A DNA stretch of 64,000 nt, taken from the NCBI RefSeq assembly GCF_002434265.1, contig NZ_DJJS01000006.1, forward strand, positions 310,001 to 374,000, read 5' to 3'. The translations under genes and the position numbers were made by a program. Source of the stretch: Pseudomonas sp. UBA6562 (GTDB lineage: Bacteria > Pseudomonadota > Gammaproteobacteria > Pseudomonadales > Pseudomonadaceae). The notes below the pieces were generated by a model, which was not told where the DNA came from, did no database searches, and saw nothing but the letters and a program-made list of their open reading frames with translations. This document shows positions 9,901 to 18,270 of the stretch, one piece after another. Every line of letters begins with the position of its first letter. Position 1 is the first letter of the stretch.

Positions 9901-11867
9901 TCGGCCTGCAAGGCCCAGGCATGCGCCTGATGCTCGCGGACCAGGCGGTCCAGCGCCGTGGCCAGCTCCGCCACCGGCAACACACCGGCCATGGCTGCGC
10001 TGCCCTTGAGCGTATGCAAAGCCCTTTGCAGTTCGTCGCTGACCGCGCTGGATGCGCCTTGGGCGGCTTGCAGGAAAGCGTCGAGCTGTTGCAAATGCCC
10101 GGTCGCCTCCGCGGCGAAGATGCTCAGCAAACGCGGATCGAGGCCGTCCGCCTCGCTGGGTGCGGCAGGTGCGCGGTCGGCCAGGGCATGCAGATGCGCC
10201 GCCAGGGCCTCGACGTCGCGCGGCGGTGGCATGTGTCCGGCCGCGACATCGTCCAGCACATCCGGCAAGCGCATGAATACCTGCTGCAAGGCGGCCCGAT
10301 GCTCGTGGCCCAACTCGATGCGCCCTTGCAGTACGCGGTTGAGCAGGTGCTCGCCGCCCCAGGCCAGCGCCGCCAAGGCCTCGGCCCGGACCATGCGGCC
10401 GCTGCCCTTGAGCGCGTGCAGGGCGCGGCGCAGTTCGACCAGGGCCTGGCGTGCCGAAGGATCGGCGCACCAGCGCAACCACTCGCGCTTGCAGGTCTGC
10501 AACAGTTCGTGGGCCTCTGCGACAAAGACCGTGCGCAGTTCGTCGTCGACGCCGACATCGGCGGAGGCGACAGGGACAGGCGCAACTTCGCGCGGGCAGG
10601 CCACGCCCAGTTGCGCGAGCCGCGCGCAGGCCTGGTCGAGCCAGGACCCGGTATCGGCCAGCGGGTCGGCCAGGCGCCACTGCACATAACATTCGGCCGC
10701 GCACAGGGCCTCGGCGAACTGCTCGAGCGCCGCCCCTTGCGGCGCCTGCGGCATCTGTTCGAGCCAACCCTGTGCGTACCGTGCGCAGGCGCCGAAGACC
10801 GCAGCGGCGTCGTAGAGCATCAGCATGCAGAGCGCCCCGCGCACCTGTTGCAGCAGGCCCGGCACGGCTTGCAGGCGTTGCCAGGACCAATCTGTGGCCA
10901 GGCACTCATCGATCGTTTCTTTGACCTGCTGCACTACCGACAGCGACTCGCCCAACACCTGCTGGCGGATTTCCAGCACGTCCGAACCCGGCAGGCTGGC
11001 AGGGCCGTCTTCCAGTGGGCCGGTCATGCCGTTGAGCGTGGCCTCGACGTACAGCAGGGCACCGGCCACGTCCATCAGCAAGGCATCGTCGGCCTCCCGA
11101 CGCTGTTCGCTGACGCCTTGCAGCGCCAGCACCTGGTCGACGATCACCCGCCGCGGTTGCTGGAAGCCCAGCACGGCCAAGGTGTCGGCGATCTGCCGCA
11201 GCGCCGTGACCACGCTGTCGAGGGCACTGCGGTCGTGGCGGTCGCTGCGCACGAAATGGTCGAGCCGTTCCTTGATGCGCATCAGGTCGTCGCACAGGGC
11301 GATCACCACCGAGCGCAGCGCGTCGTGGCCCTGCCCCGCTTGCAGGTGCTCGCGCCAATTGCCCAGCGACAGGTCGAGATCGGCCAGGTCCGCCGAGCGC
11401 TGCCCCGCCCCGGCCCCGGTCAGCGGATTTTCATGGGCCAGGGGTTCGAGGCCGCGGCAGTGCCGCAGTTGGTTGAGCAACGGCAGCATCACCAGCGGCA
11501 GGTCGTGGCGCGCGCCGCGCAGGCGTTCCAGGTAGGCGGGCAGTTGCTCCAGGGCGCGGAACAACACGCCCAGGCATTCGCCACGCGAAGGCTCGGCGGC
11601 GGTGCCCTTGCCAGTGCGCGCCATGGCGGCGCCGAGCAGCTGCATCTCCTCGGCCAGGTGCGCGGCGCCGCGCAACTCGAGCATGTCCAGGCAACCGCGC
11701 ACGCGCTGCAAACATTCGTCGAACGCCGTCATAGACGCCGCCTCGCCCGGCTCGCGGGCGAACTGCTCCAAGGCTTGGCGTGCGTCGCCGAGGCACTCGA
11801 GCAACGCGCCCTTGGTCCAGGCCAGCGCCACGGTGTCGTGCCGGTGCAGGGTCAGCGTGGCCGCCAT
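6954..11867 (-). CDS. chpA: Hybrid CheA-type histidine kinase of the Pil-Chp system
   Basis: A 1637-residue kinase that relays surface signals to type IV pilus motors. Domains in order: degenerate phosphotransfer-like repeats in the first ~450 residues; three canonical Hpt domains with phospho-acceptor histidines at 484 (LHALKGSGRM), 618 (LHTLKGSAAM) and 920 (LHTLKGGARM); a dimerisation helix; an ATPase core about 1220-1330 (LEHMLRNAVDHGLET, SDDGAGVPL, SGRGLGMDVV); a CheW-like coupling domain about 1355-1490; and a receiver domain with phospho-acceptor Asp1566 in LLLDIEMPRMDG. P. aeruginosa ChpA is about 2470 residues, so this is a shortened version with fewer Hpt modules. It starts 10 bp after pilJ. 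Confidence 0.95.
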   Translation of the reverse strand: MAATLTLHRHDTVALAWTKGALLECLGDARQALEQFAREPGEAASMTAFDECLQRVRGCLDMLELRGAAHLAEEMQLLGAAMARTGKGTAAEPSRGECLGVLFRALEQLPAYLERLRGARHDLPLVMLPLLNQLRHCRGLEPLAHENPLTGAGAGQRSADLADLDLSLGNWREHLQAGQGHDALRSVVIALCDDLMRIKERLDHFVRSDRHDRSALDSVVTALRQIADTLAVLGFQQPRRVIVDQVLALQGVSEQRREADDALLMDVAGALLYVEATLNGMTGPLEDGPASLPGSDVLEIRQQVLGESLSVVQQVKETIDECLATDWSWQRLQAVPGLLQQVRGALCMLMLYDAAAVFGACARYAQGWLEQMPQAPQGAALEQFAEALCAAECYVQWRLADPLADTGSWLDQACARLAQLGVACPREVAPVPVASADVGVDDELRTVFVAEAHELLQTCKREWLRWCADPSARQALVELRRALHALKGSGRMVRAEALAALAWGGEHLLNRVLQGRIELGHEHRAALQQVFMRLPDVLDDVAAGHMPPPRDVEALAAHLHALADRAPAAPSEADGLDPRLLSIFAAEATGHLQQLDAFLQAAQGASSAVSDELQRALHTLKGSAAMAGVLPVAELATALDRLVREHQAHAWALQADDLAHLQAASGLLHQALARVEHAPLQPLTGATELIETLGQALDARLADPPAPANASPARDAQATGQWLGEAMDRLLEAETLLARWQAQPAQRDALEALLDELTALGHAAHLADLAALDEVCEALLDLLGAVEEGSLAPTPRLFALAEEGLAASMDMLDELAAGQAIAPRAALLADLRGAHDEALDPGSLGVVGAHGVRPLAPVPPPIDSDPETSALDDTPDDAALLEVFLEESSDIVESAATALARWQAEPRDTTEAENLLRELHTLKGGARMVQIGAIGDLAHELESLYQLLAAGRLPPSPALFSLLQSCHDRLAHMLDAVRLGQPLQAATALIDYIRNFSSAALHDGVADVSASEAAPTEVPVAPQERAAGDMVKVDAELLDDLGNLAGEHAIIRGRIEQQVNDAQIALNEMETTLERMRDQLLRLDNETQSGLLGRHTVEGDAYDDFDPLEMDRHSQLQQLSRALFESASDLLDLKDTLGQRAQLTHGLLLQQGRINSQLQEGLTATLMVPFERLVPRLQRVVRQVASELGKQVELVVGNAEGELDRSVLERMVAPLEHMLRNAVDHGLETGAARRAAGKPEQGTIHLNLLHEGADIVIEMSDDGAGVPLEAVRRKAIKRGLLDPEAALSDHEVLQFILRPGFSTAEKITQISGRGLGMDVVHEEVKQLGGAMSIESSPGKGARFLIRLPFTVSLNRALMVHLGEEQYAIGLNTIEGVVRVPPAELDACYQLDPPRYTYAGFSYDLRYLGELLQDAPRPSLLGLSVPLPVLLVHSQERSFAIQVDGLSPSREIVVKSLGPQFAAVPGLAGATLLGDGRVVLILDLLGQLRGQQRRRARLPSAGRIAPQLPGPAAQRPLLVMVVDDSVTVRKVTSRLLERHGMSVLTAKDGVDAMAQLREHQPDVLLLDIEMPRMDGFEVATRIRQDERLKHLPIIMITSRSGQKHRDRAMAIGVNEYLGKPYQESVLLNSIAHWSAPHA

Positions 11868-11877
11868 GTGCGCCCCC

Positions 11878-13938
11878 TCATGTGCGTGCGGCCTGTTCAG
11901 GCAGGTTGAAGCCCGACACCGACCGACGCATTTCGCTGGCCATGCGCGCCAGGTGGCGGATGCTGTCGGCGGTGGCGGTGGAGCCGGCCGAGGTCTGTGC
12001 GGTGATCTGCTGGATCACGGCCATGGTGTGGGAAATCTGCCCCGCCGAAGACGTCTGCAACTGCGCAGCGTCGGAAATGCTCAGGATCAGCTCGGCCAGG
12101 GTCTGCGACACGCCTTCGATCTCGGCCAGCGACACCCCGGCGTCCTGCGCCAGGCGCGCGCCGCGCACCACTTCGGCGGTGGTCTGCTCCATGGAGATCA
12201 CCGCCTCGTTGGTGTCGGCCTGGATGGTGCGCACCAGCGCTTCGATCTGCCGCGTGGCCGACGAGGAACGCTCGGCCAGGCGCTGCACTTCGTCGGCCAC
12301 CACAGCGAAACCGCGCCCGGCTTCGCCGGCCAGCGAGGCCTGGATCGCGGCGTTCAAGGCGAGGATGTTGGTCTGCTCGGCGATGTCGTCGATCAGGCTG
12401 ACGATGTCGCCGATCTCCTGGGACGATTCGCCCAGGCGCTTGATGCGTTTGGCGGTGTCCTGGATCTGCTCGCGGATGTTGTTCATGCCTTCGATGGTGT
12501 TGTTCACCACCTCGTTGCCCTTGTTGGCGATGGCCACCGAACGCTCGGCGACCTTGGCCGATTCGTAGGCGTGGCCCGAGACCCGGTCGATGGATTCGAC
12601 CATGTCGCCCACCGCCAGCGACGCCTCGGTGATCTGCTCGGCCTGGTGCTCGGACGCCTTGACCAGTTGCCGCGAGGTGTTCTGCGTGTCCTGCACGGCG
12701 GCGGCGACCTGCTCGGCGCTGTGGTTGATGGTGGCGACCAGGTCGCGCAATTGGTCGACCGAATAGTTGATCGAGTCGGCGATGGCCCCGGTGAAGTCTT
12801 CGGTGACCGACACGGTGACGGTCAGGTCGCCGTCGGCCAGCTCTTCGATTTCGTCGAGCAGGCGCATGATCGCCTGCTGGTTGCGCTCGTTCTTCTGCGC
12901 GGTCTCGCGCAACTGGCGGCGCGTGGCGCGGACCATGATCGAGCCGATGAGGATGATCGAGGCCAGGGCCAAGAGCACCAGGCCATAACCGCCCACGGTG
13001 TTGAACAGGCGGCTGGCGGCCAGGTTCTCGAAACCGTTGGCCAGGTGCGAGGCCTCGTCGAGCAGGGTCTGCGAACCGCTGAAGATGTTGCCCGCCGCCT
13101 CACGGACGCGCAGCAGTTCCGGCGAAGTCTCGATGATTTCGTCCACCGAGCCTGCGACGAACTGGAACAGCTCGGCGATGTCCGCCAGCCGCGCGCGCGC
13201 ATCGGCGTCTTCGACCTGGCTGATCTGCAGCGCCGGGTTGCCGTCGAGCATGCCTTGCAGCACCTGGCCGAAGCGATTGGCGTCGCGGCCGAAGGTGGCG
13301 GCGGCCTGGGCAGTGGTGGCATCGCCGGCCAGCACCGTGTTGACCGACCCGAGGATGCGCTCGGCCAGCAGCAACTGGCGCTGCGCCACCGCCACCTGGC
13401 TGGCGGGCGCGTCGCGCTTGAGCAGGATTTCCACCACCTTTTCGTACTCGACCTGCAACTGCGGCACGGTCTCGGCCAGGGTCGCGGCCACCTGGTGCAA
13501 CGACAAGACCGTCTGCTCGCTGGCCAGGATGGTGTCGGTGTTGTGCCGCAGGGTTTCCCAGTCCTGGTGCACGGCGGCCATTTCCTCATGCACCCGCGCA
13601 GGCGCGGCGGGCAGTCCGGTGGCACTGTCGCCGTGGCGCAGGTAGCCCCAGCGCCGTTCGAAATCGTTGCGCGCATCGGACAGCAGCTTGAACGCCAACG
13701 CCTTGCCCGCCGCCGCCTCGGTGGCGTTCTTGGCGATGCGCTGGGACAGCACGCGCAGCTCGCCGGCGTGGCCGATGTACTGCTTGTCGTAGGTCGACTG
13801 GGTGTTGAGGTAGGCGGAATTGGCGAACAGCAGCACGATCGACAGGATCAGCACCACGAACAGTACGGTGATCTGCAGGCTGCTGCGGCTGCGCTGGGTC
13901 ATCGCGGGGGCACTGACGCCTGGGGTGGACTTGCTCAC
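11878..13938 (-). CDS. pilJ: Type IV pilus methyl-accepting chemoreceptor PilJ
   Basis: A 686-residue receptor. It has a first membrane helix near residues 18-38 (LQITVLFVVLILSIVLLFANSAYL), a periplasmic region with two PilJ-type helical domains (YIGHAGELRVLSQRIAKNA is a hallmark), a second helix near 316-336, a HAMP segment and a signalling tip near 516 (AEQTNILALNAAIQASLAGEAG). The tip has AAIQAS where chemotaxis receptors have AAIEAA, as in other PilJ proteins. I chose GTG 13938 because AGAGGA lies 8 bases ahead; an internal ATG (MTQRSRSS) 12 codons on is an alternative. The receptor feeds ChpA. Confidence 0.94.
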   Translation of the reverse strand: MSKSTPGVSAPAMTQRSRSSLQITVLFVVLILSIVLLFANSAYLNTQSTYDKQYIGHAGELRVLSQRIAKNATEAAAGKALAFKLLSDARNDFERRWGYLRHGDSATGLPAAPARVHEEMAAVHQDWETLRHNTDTILASEQTVLSLHQVAATLAETVPQLQVEYEKVVEILLKRDAPASQVAVAQRQLLLAERILGSVNTVLAGDATTAQAAATFGRDANRFGQVLQGMLDGNPALQISQVEDADARARLADIAELFQFVAGSVDEIIETSPELLRVREAAGNIFSGSQTLLDEASHLANGFENLAASRLFNTVGGYGLVLLALASIILIGSIMVRATRRQLRETAQKNERNQQAIMRLLDEIEELADGDLTVTVSVTEDFTGAIADSINYSVDQLRDLVATINHSAEQVAAAVQDTQNTSRQLVKASEHQAEQITEASLAVGDMVESIDRVSGHAYESAKVAERSVAIANKGNEVVNNTIEGMNNIREQIQDTAKRIKRLGESSQEIGDIVSLIDDIAEQTNILALNAAIQASLAGEAGRGFAVVADEVQRLAERSSSATRQIEALVRTIQADTNEAVISMEQTTAEVVRGARLAQDAGVSLAEIEGVSQTLAELILSISDAAQLQTSSAGQISHTMAVIQQITAQTSAGSTATADSIRHLARMASEMRRSVSGFNLPEQAART

Positions 13939-13949
13939 GAAGGCATCCT

Positions 13950-14504
13950 CTACAACGCCACGTCGATGAAACCTGGCGCCTGGGCCAGAGCGGATGGGCT
14001 GAAGATCGCCCAGGTGCGCTCGCCGGGGAAGTGCCCCTGGACGAAACGCGCGGCGCTGCGCAGCAGCGGCTGCGGGGGCGCCGCTTGCAGGCTGGCCAGG
14101 GGAAAGTGCTGCAAGCCCAGCACTTCGTCGACCAACAGGCCGACGAACAGGTCGTCGTGGTCGAGCACCATTACCCGCCGCTGCTTGCCGGCCGCGACCG
14201 GGCCCAGGCCCAGAAAGTGCGACAGGTCCATCACCGGCAGCAGGCGCCCGCGCAGGTTGGCCACCCCCACCACCCAGGGACGTACGCCCGGCACGCGGCT
14301 GCTGCGCGGCTCGCGCAACACCTCGGCCACCTCGCCCATGGGCGCGACGAACCATTGGCCGGCGATGCGAAAGCCGATGCCGCTCCAGTCCTGCAAGGGG
14401 GCGTCGTCGAACGGCTGGTCGGCCACCAGCAGGCGGCAGCGCCGGTCGATGTCCAGCAGCAGCTCGAAGGCGGTCAGCGACGCGCCTTGGGGCCGGGTGG
14501 TCAA
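13950..14504 (-). CDS. pilI: CheW-like adaptor PilI
   Basis: A 184-residue CheW-domain protein coupling PilJ to ChpA. Core motifs are GIGFRIAGQWFVAPMGEVAEVL, GVANLRGRLLPVMDLSHFLG and VLDHDDLFVGLLVDEVLGL. No ATG fits: the family homology starts at LTAFELLLDIDRRC, and a TTG codon at 14504 overlaps the pilH stop (TTGA), so translational coupling with a TTG start is the best explanation. pilJ follows after 11 bp. Confidence 0.88.
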   Translation of the reverse strand: MTTRPQGASLTAFELLLDIDRRCRLLVADQPFDDAPLQDWSGIGFRIAGQWFVAPMGEVAEVLREPRSSRVPGVRPWVVGVANLRGRLLPVMDLSHFLGLGPVAAGKQRRVMVLDHDDLFVGLLVDEVLGLQHFPLASLQAAPPQPLLRSAARFVQGHFPGERTWAIFSPSALAQAPGFIDVAL

Positions 14505-14866
14505 GCGCCCAGCACTTCGTCGACGACGCTGATCAGCGCCGCCTCTTCCACCGGCTTGGTGAGGAAGGCCCGGGCGCCCTGGCGGGTGGCCCAGATGCGG
14601 TCGGTTTCCTGGTCCTTGGTGGTGACCACGATCACCGGGATGGCGCTGGTTTCGGGGTCTTTGCTCAATTGGCGGGTGGCCTGGAAGCCGTTCATGCCGG
14701 GCATGACGATGTCCATCAGCACCGCATCGGGCTTTTCCTGGCGGGCCAGGGCCACGCCATCGGCACCGTTGTTGGCCTTGAACACCACGTGGCCGTGTTG
14801 CTCCAGCCATTCGGTGAGTTTGTACATCTCGGTCGGCGAGTCGTCGACAATCAGAACTCGGGCCAT
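14501..14866 (-). CDS. pilH: Twitching motility response regulator PilH
   Basis: A 121-residue stand-alone receiver domain (CheY-like). Acidic pocket VDDSPTEMYKL, phospho-acceptor Asp in VLMDIVMPGMNGFQATR, switch Thr in VVTTKD and the conserved Lys in FLTKPVEE. In P. aeruginosa, PilH opposes or buffers PilG signalling to the retraction machinery. ATG 14866 is 46 bp from the pilG stop; longer in-frame extensions are shadows of pilG. Confidence 0.95.
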   Translation of the reverse strand: MARVLIVDDSPTEMYKLTEWLEQHGHVVFKANNGADGVALARQEKPDAVLMDIVMPGMNGFQATRQLSKDPETSAIPVIVVTTKDQETDRIWATRQGARAFLTKPVEEAALISVVDEVLGA

Positions 14867-14912
14867 GCTGTGTCCCCGTCGGAAAAGGGCGAGGCCGCCA
14901 TGCTCGGCGGCC

Positions 14913-15314
14913 TCAGGAGGCGTGTTGGGGCTGCTCGACGAACGCCGGCACGTGGGCGCGGATGGCGTCGAGCAACGCTTGCTTGCTGAAGGGTTTGGTA
15001 AGGAACTGGTCGGAGCCCACCACCCGGCCGCGGGCCTTGTCGAACACGCCATCGCGCGACGACAGGAGGATCACCGGGGTGTCCTTGAAGGTGCTGTTCT
15101 GCTTGATCACCGCGCAGGTCTGGTAGCCGTCCAGGCGCGGCATGAGCACATCGACGAAGATGATCTGCGGATGGTGGTCGACGATCTTGGCCAGGGCATC
15201 GAAGCCGTCGCTGGCGGTGATCACTTCGCAGCCGGCCTCGCCGAGCAACAACTGGGCGGTACGGCGGATCGTGCGCGAATCGTCGATCACCATGACCTTC
15301 AGGGGCTGTTCCAT
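14913..15314 (-). CDS. pilG: Twitching motility response regulator PilG
   Basis: A 133-residue CheY-like receiver, first gene of the Pil-Chp operon. Motifs: VIDDSRTIRRTAQLLL, phospho-acceptor Asp in IIFVDVLMPRLDGYQT, LLSSRDG and FLTKPFSKQ. PilG drives pilus extension and cAMP signalling in P. aeruginosa. It is divergent from gshB over a 251-bp gap that must hold both promoters. Confidence 0.96.
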   Translation of the reverse strand: MEQPLKVMVIDDSRTIRRTAQLLLGEAGCEVITASDGFDALAKIVDHHPQIIFVDVLMPRLDGYQTCAVIKQNSTFKDTPVILLSSRDGVFDKARGRVVGSDQFLTKPFSKQALLDAIRAHVPAFVEQPQHAS

Positions 15315-15501
15315 AACGTTGTACTACCGTGGCGGCTCGCGAAGGGAGCGCAAGGCCGGGCGCGTCGCACAGGCCTTTGGGGCCTGCACGGAGCTCGGCG
15401 CTTGCGACGTGATGCTGGGGGGCATTTTTAGCACACTCCAGGAGGCCGTTCCATCTGCCCGCCCCTTGACCGAGGGCGCGCGCGGGGCCACCCTGAGCGA
15501 C

Positions 15502-15531
15502 TTTTCATTGCCAACCTTTTCATTTCCAACC
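15502..15531. repeat. Tandem 15-bp direct repeat ahead of gshB
   Basis: TTTTCATTGCCAACC (15502-15516) is followed immediately by TTTTCATTTCCAACC (15517-15531), with one mismatch. It lies 35 bp before the gshB start in the shared pilG/gshB control region. The role is unknown; a binding site for a regulator of either gene is possible. Confidence 0.6.
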
Positions 15532-15565
15532 GTCGCGGCCGCGCGCCGCCAAGAGGAACTACCCC

Positions 15566-16528
15566 ATGAGCGTTCGCCTCGGGATTGTCATGGACCCCAT
15601 CGCGTCCATCTCCTACAAGAAGGACAGTTCGCTGGCCATGCTGCTGGCCGCCCAGGCCCGGGGCTGGAGCCTGTTCTACATGGAGCAGGCCGACCTCTAT
15701 CAGGGCGAAGGCAAGGCCCGCGCCCGCATGCGCCCGCTGAAGGTGTTCGCCGACCCGGCGCGCTGGTTCGAGCTGGGCGAAGAGCAGGACGCACCGCTGG
15801 CCGAACTCGACGTGCTGCTGATGCGCAAAGACCCGCCCTTCGACATGGAGTTCGTCTACAGCACCTACCTGCTGGAGCAGGCCGAGCGTGACGGCGTGCT
15901 GGTGGTCAACCGCCCGCAGAGCCTGCGCGACTGCAACGAAAAGCTCTTCGCCACGCTGTTCCCGCAGTGCACCGCGCCGACCCTGGTCAGCCGCCGCGCC
16001 GACATCCTGCGCCAGTTCGCCGCGACCCACGGCGACGTGATCCTCAAGCCGCTCGACGGCATGGGCGGCGCTTCGGTGTTCCGCCACCGCCAGGGCGACC
16101 CGAACCTCTCGGTGATCCTCGAAACCCTGACCCAGCACGGCAAGCAGCAGATCATGGCGCAGGCCTATCTGCCGGCCATCGTCGATGGCGACAAGCGCAT
16201 CCTGATGATCGACGGCGAGCCGGTGCCCTATTGCCTGGCGCGCATTCCGGCCAGCGGCGAAACCCGTGGCAACCTGGCCGCCGGCGGCCGTGGCGAAGCG
16301 CGGCCACTGACCGAGCGCGACCGCTGGATCGCCGCCCAGGTCGGTCCGACCCTGCGCGAAAAGGGCCTGCTGTTCGTCGGCCTGGACGTGATCGGCGACT
16401 GCCTCACCGAAATCAACGTCACCAGCCCAACCTGCATCCGCGAGATCGACGCCGCGTTCGACACCGACATCGGCGGCCGCTTGATGGGCGCCATCGCGCG
16501 CCTGCTCGAGACGGGCGGCAAGCTGTAA
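15566..16528 (+). CDS. gshB: Glutathione synthetase
   Basis: GshB joins gamma-glutamylcysteine and glycine using ATP, the second step of glutathione synthesis. The 320-residue ATP-grasp protein begins MSVRLGIVMDPIASISYKKD and shows VLMRKDPPFDMEFVY, VVNRPQSLRDCNEKLF, ILKPLDGMGG (phosphate-binding loop) and DVIGDCLTEINVTSPTCIRE (Mg-ligand Glu and Asn). The start has AGAGGAA ahead of it. tonB follows after 211 bp, so a shared transcript is uncertain. Confidence 0.97.
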   Translation: MSVRLGIVMDPIASISYKKDSSLAMLLAAQARGWSLFYMEQADLYQGEGKARARMRPLKVFADPARWFELGEEQDAPLAELDVLLMRKDPPFDMEFVYSTYLLEQAERDGVLVVNRPQSLRDCNEKLFATLFPQCTAPTLVSRRADILRQFAATHGDVILKPLDGMGGASVFRHRQGDPNLSVILETLTQHGKQQIMAQAYLPAIVDGDKRILMIDGEPVPYCLARIPASGETRGNLAAGGRGEARPLTERDRWIAAQVGPTLREKGLLFVGLDVIGDCLTEINVTSPTCIREIDAAFDTDIGGRLMGAIARLLETGGKL

Positions 16529-16739
16529 GCGATTCCTACGCGCCATTCGGCACGGGCCTGCCCTTGGCGCAGCCCGCGCCGATCCGCCGCGCATGTCCGC
16601 GCCAGCGCCCGTGCGCTGGACGCGTAGTTCATAGCCGACGCGCCTGCCCTCGCCCGGCGCCGGATGACGCGCACTTGCAGCCCGCGCCGAACCCCTTGAA
16701 AATTGCCGCTTCTGGCTCGCTACCGCTTCTGGACCCCCG

Positions 16740-17639
16740 ATGACGCTGTCCGCCGACCTTTCCTCCGATCTGCTGCAACCGCGCGTGCGCCCGGTCGACC
16801 GGCTGGGCTTCACCCTGTTCCTGGCGGCCCTGCTGCACATCGCGCTGATCCTCGGGGTGGGCTTCAGCGTCAGCACGCCCAAGCAGATCCGCCACACCAT
16901 GGACTTCACCCTGTCCACCTTCAAGAGCGAGAAGGCCCCGGAAAAAGCCGACTACCTGGCCCAGGACAACCAGCAAGGCAGCGGCACGCTGGAAAAGAAA
17001 GCCTTGCCCACCACCACCGAAGTGGCGCCGTTCCAGGACAGCAAGGTCAACAAGATCACCCCGCCGCCGGCCGCGCGCCCCGAAGTGCCGCCCGCGCCGG
17101 CCAAGGCCGTGGTCAGCACCAAGGCGCCCAAGGCGCAGAAGGTCGAGCCGCAGCCCAAGCCGAGCAAGCCGCAACCCAAGCCGGCGGCGCCTGCGCCCGA
17201 ATTCGACAGCTCGCAGCTGTCCAGCCAGATCGCCAGCCTGGAGGCGGAGCTGTCGCAGGAGCAGCAGCTGTACGCCAAGCGCCCGCGCATCCACCGCCTC
17301 AACGCCGCCTCCACCGCGCGCGACAAGGGCGCCTGGTACAAGGAAGACTGGCGCAAGAAGATCGAGCGCATCGGCAACCTCAACTACCCCGAGCAGGCGC
17401 GCAGCCAGAAGCTGTACGGCAGCCTGCGCCTGATGGTGTCGATCAACCGCGACGGCTCGCTGCACGAAGTGCTGGTGCTCGAATCGTCCGGGCAACCGCT
17501 GCTCGACCAGGCGGCGCAGCGCATCGTGCGCATGTCGGCGCCGTTCGCGCCGTTCACCGGCGACCTGGCCGAATTCGACCGATTGGAAATCGTGCGTACC
17601 TGGCGCTTCGCCCGCGGCGACAGACTTTCAAGCAACTGA
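16740..17639 (+). CDS. tonB: Energy transducer TonB
   Basis: A 299-residue TonB that couples the ExbBD proton motor to outer-membrane receptors. It has a cytoplasmic N-terminus, one membrane anchor (LGFTLFLAALLHIALILGVGF) bearing the conserved His, a periplasmic Pro/Lys/Ala-rich spacer (residues ~100-155) and a C-terminal beta domain (LNYPEQARSQKLYGSLRLMVSINRDGSLHEVLVLESSG) ending at the TWRF motif. No exbBD genes are nearby. It is followed by algH after 61 bp. A Fur site is expected for some TonB genes, but I could not identify one. Confidence 0.94.
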   Translation: MTLSADLSSDLLQPRVRPVDRLGFTLFLAALLHIALILGVGFSVSTPKQIRHTMDFTLSTFKSEKAPEKADYLAQDNQQGSGTLEKKALPTTTEVAPFQDSKVNKITPPPAARPEVPPAPAKAVVSTKAPKAQKVEPQPKPSKPQPKPAAPAPEFDSSQLSSQIASLEAELSQEQQLYAKRPRIHRLNAASTARDKGAWYKEDWRKKIERIGNLNYPEQARSQKLYGSLRLMVSINRDGSLHEVLVLESSGQPLLDQAAQRIVRMSAPFAPFTGDLAEFDRLEIVRTWRFARGDRLSSN

Positions 17640-17700
17640 TAGCGCCATGGCGGCCGCGATTGGCTTGTCAGCCTCGCTGCCTGGCGCCACACTACCGTCC

Positions 17701-18270
17701 ATGAAAAAACACACCCCGACTTACCTCAAGCATCAGTTCCTGATCGCCATGCCGCACATGAGCGACCCGAACTTTGCCCAGACCCTGACCTACATCGTCG
17801 AGCACAACGCCAATGGCGCGATGGGTCTGGTGGTGAATCGCCCGCAGGAACTGAGCCTGGCGGACATTCTCGAGCAACTGCGCCCGGACGAGGAGCCGCC
17901 GCTCGGCACCTCCCACGTCCCCATCTACCTGGGCGGCCCGGTGCAGACCGACCGCGGCTTCGTGCTGCACAGCCCCGAGTGCAGCTACCAGGCCACGGTC
18001 GAGCTGCCCGGCCTGTCGCTGACCACTTCGCAAGACGTGCTGTTCGCCATTGCCGCCGGCACCGGCCCGCAGCGCAGCCTGATCACCCTCGGCTACGCCG
18101 GTTGGGAAGCCGGCCAGCTGGAAGAGGAGCTGGCCGACAACGCCTGGCTCAACTGCACGTTCGATCCCGAAATCCTCTTCGCCACGCCCAGCGAGTTGCG
18201 CCGGGAGGTGGCCGCGACCAGCCTGGGCGTGACCCTCAGCCTGCTCACCAACCAGGCGGGCCACGCCTGA
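17701..18270 (+). CDS. algH: AlgH/YqgE family protein (UPF0301)
   Basis: A 189-residue cytoplasmic protein of the UPF0301 family (YLKHQFLIAMPHMSDPNFAQT, GPVQTDRGFVLH, GYAGWEAGQLEEEL). AlgH was named from a regulatory effect on alginate in P. aeruginosa; its biochemical role is unsettled. Its stop overlaps the ruvX start (TGATG), so the two genes are co-translated. An upstream in-frame extension to 17647 is unlikely, since MKKHTPTYLKHQF is the family N-terminus. Confidence 0.93.
   Translation: MKKHTPTYLKHQFLIAMPHMSDPNFAQTLTYIVEHNANGAMGLVVNRPQELSLADILEQLRPDEEPPLGTSHVPIYLGGPVQTDRGFVLHSPECSYQATVELPGLSLTTSQDVLFAIAAGTGPQRSLITLGYAGWEAGQLEEELADNAWLNCTFDPEILFATPSELRREVAATSLGVTLSLLTNQAGHA

Noticed and set aside
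9888..11909. Plus-strand frame opposite chpA
   Set aside because: A shadow of the GC-rich chpA coding sequence without its own start signal.
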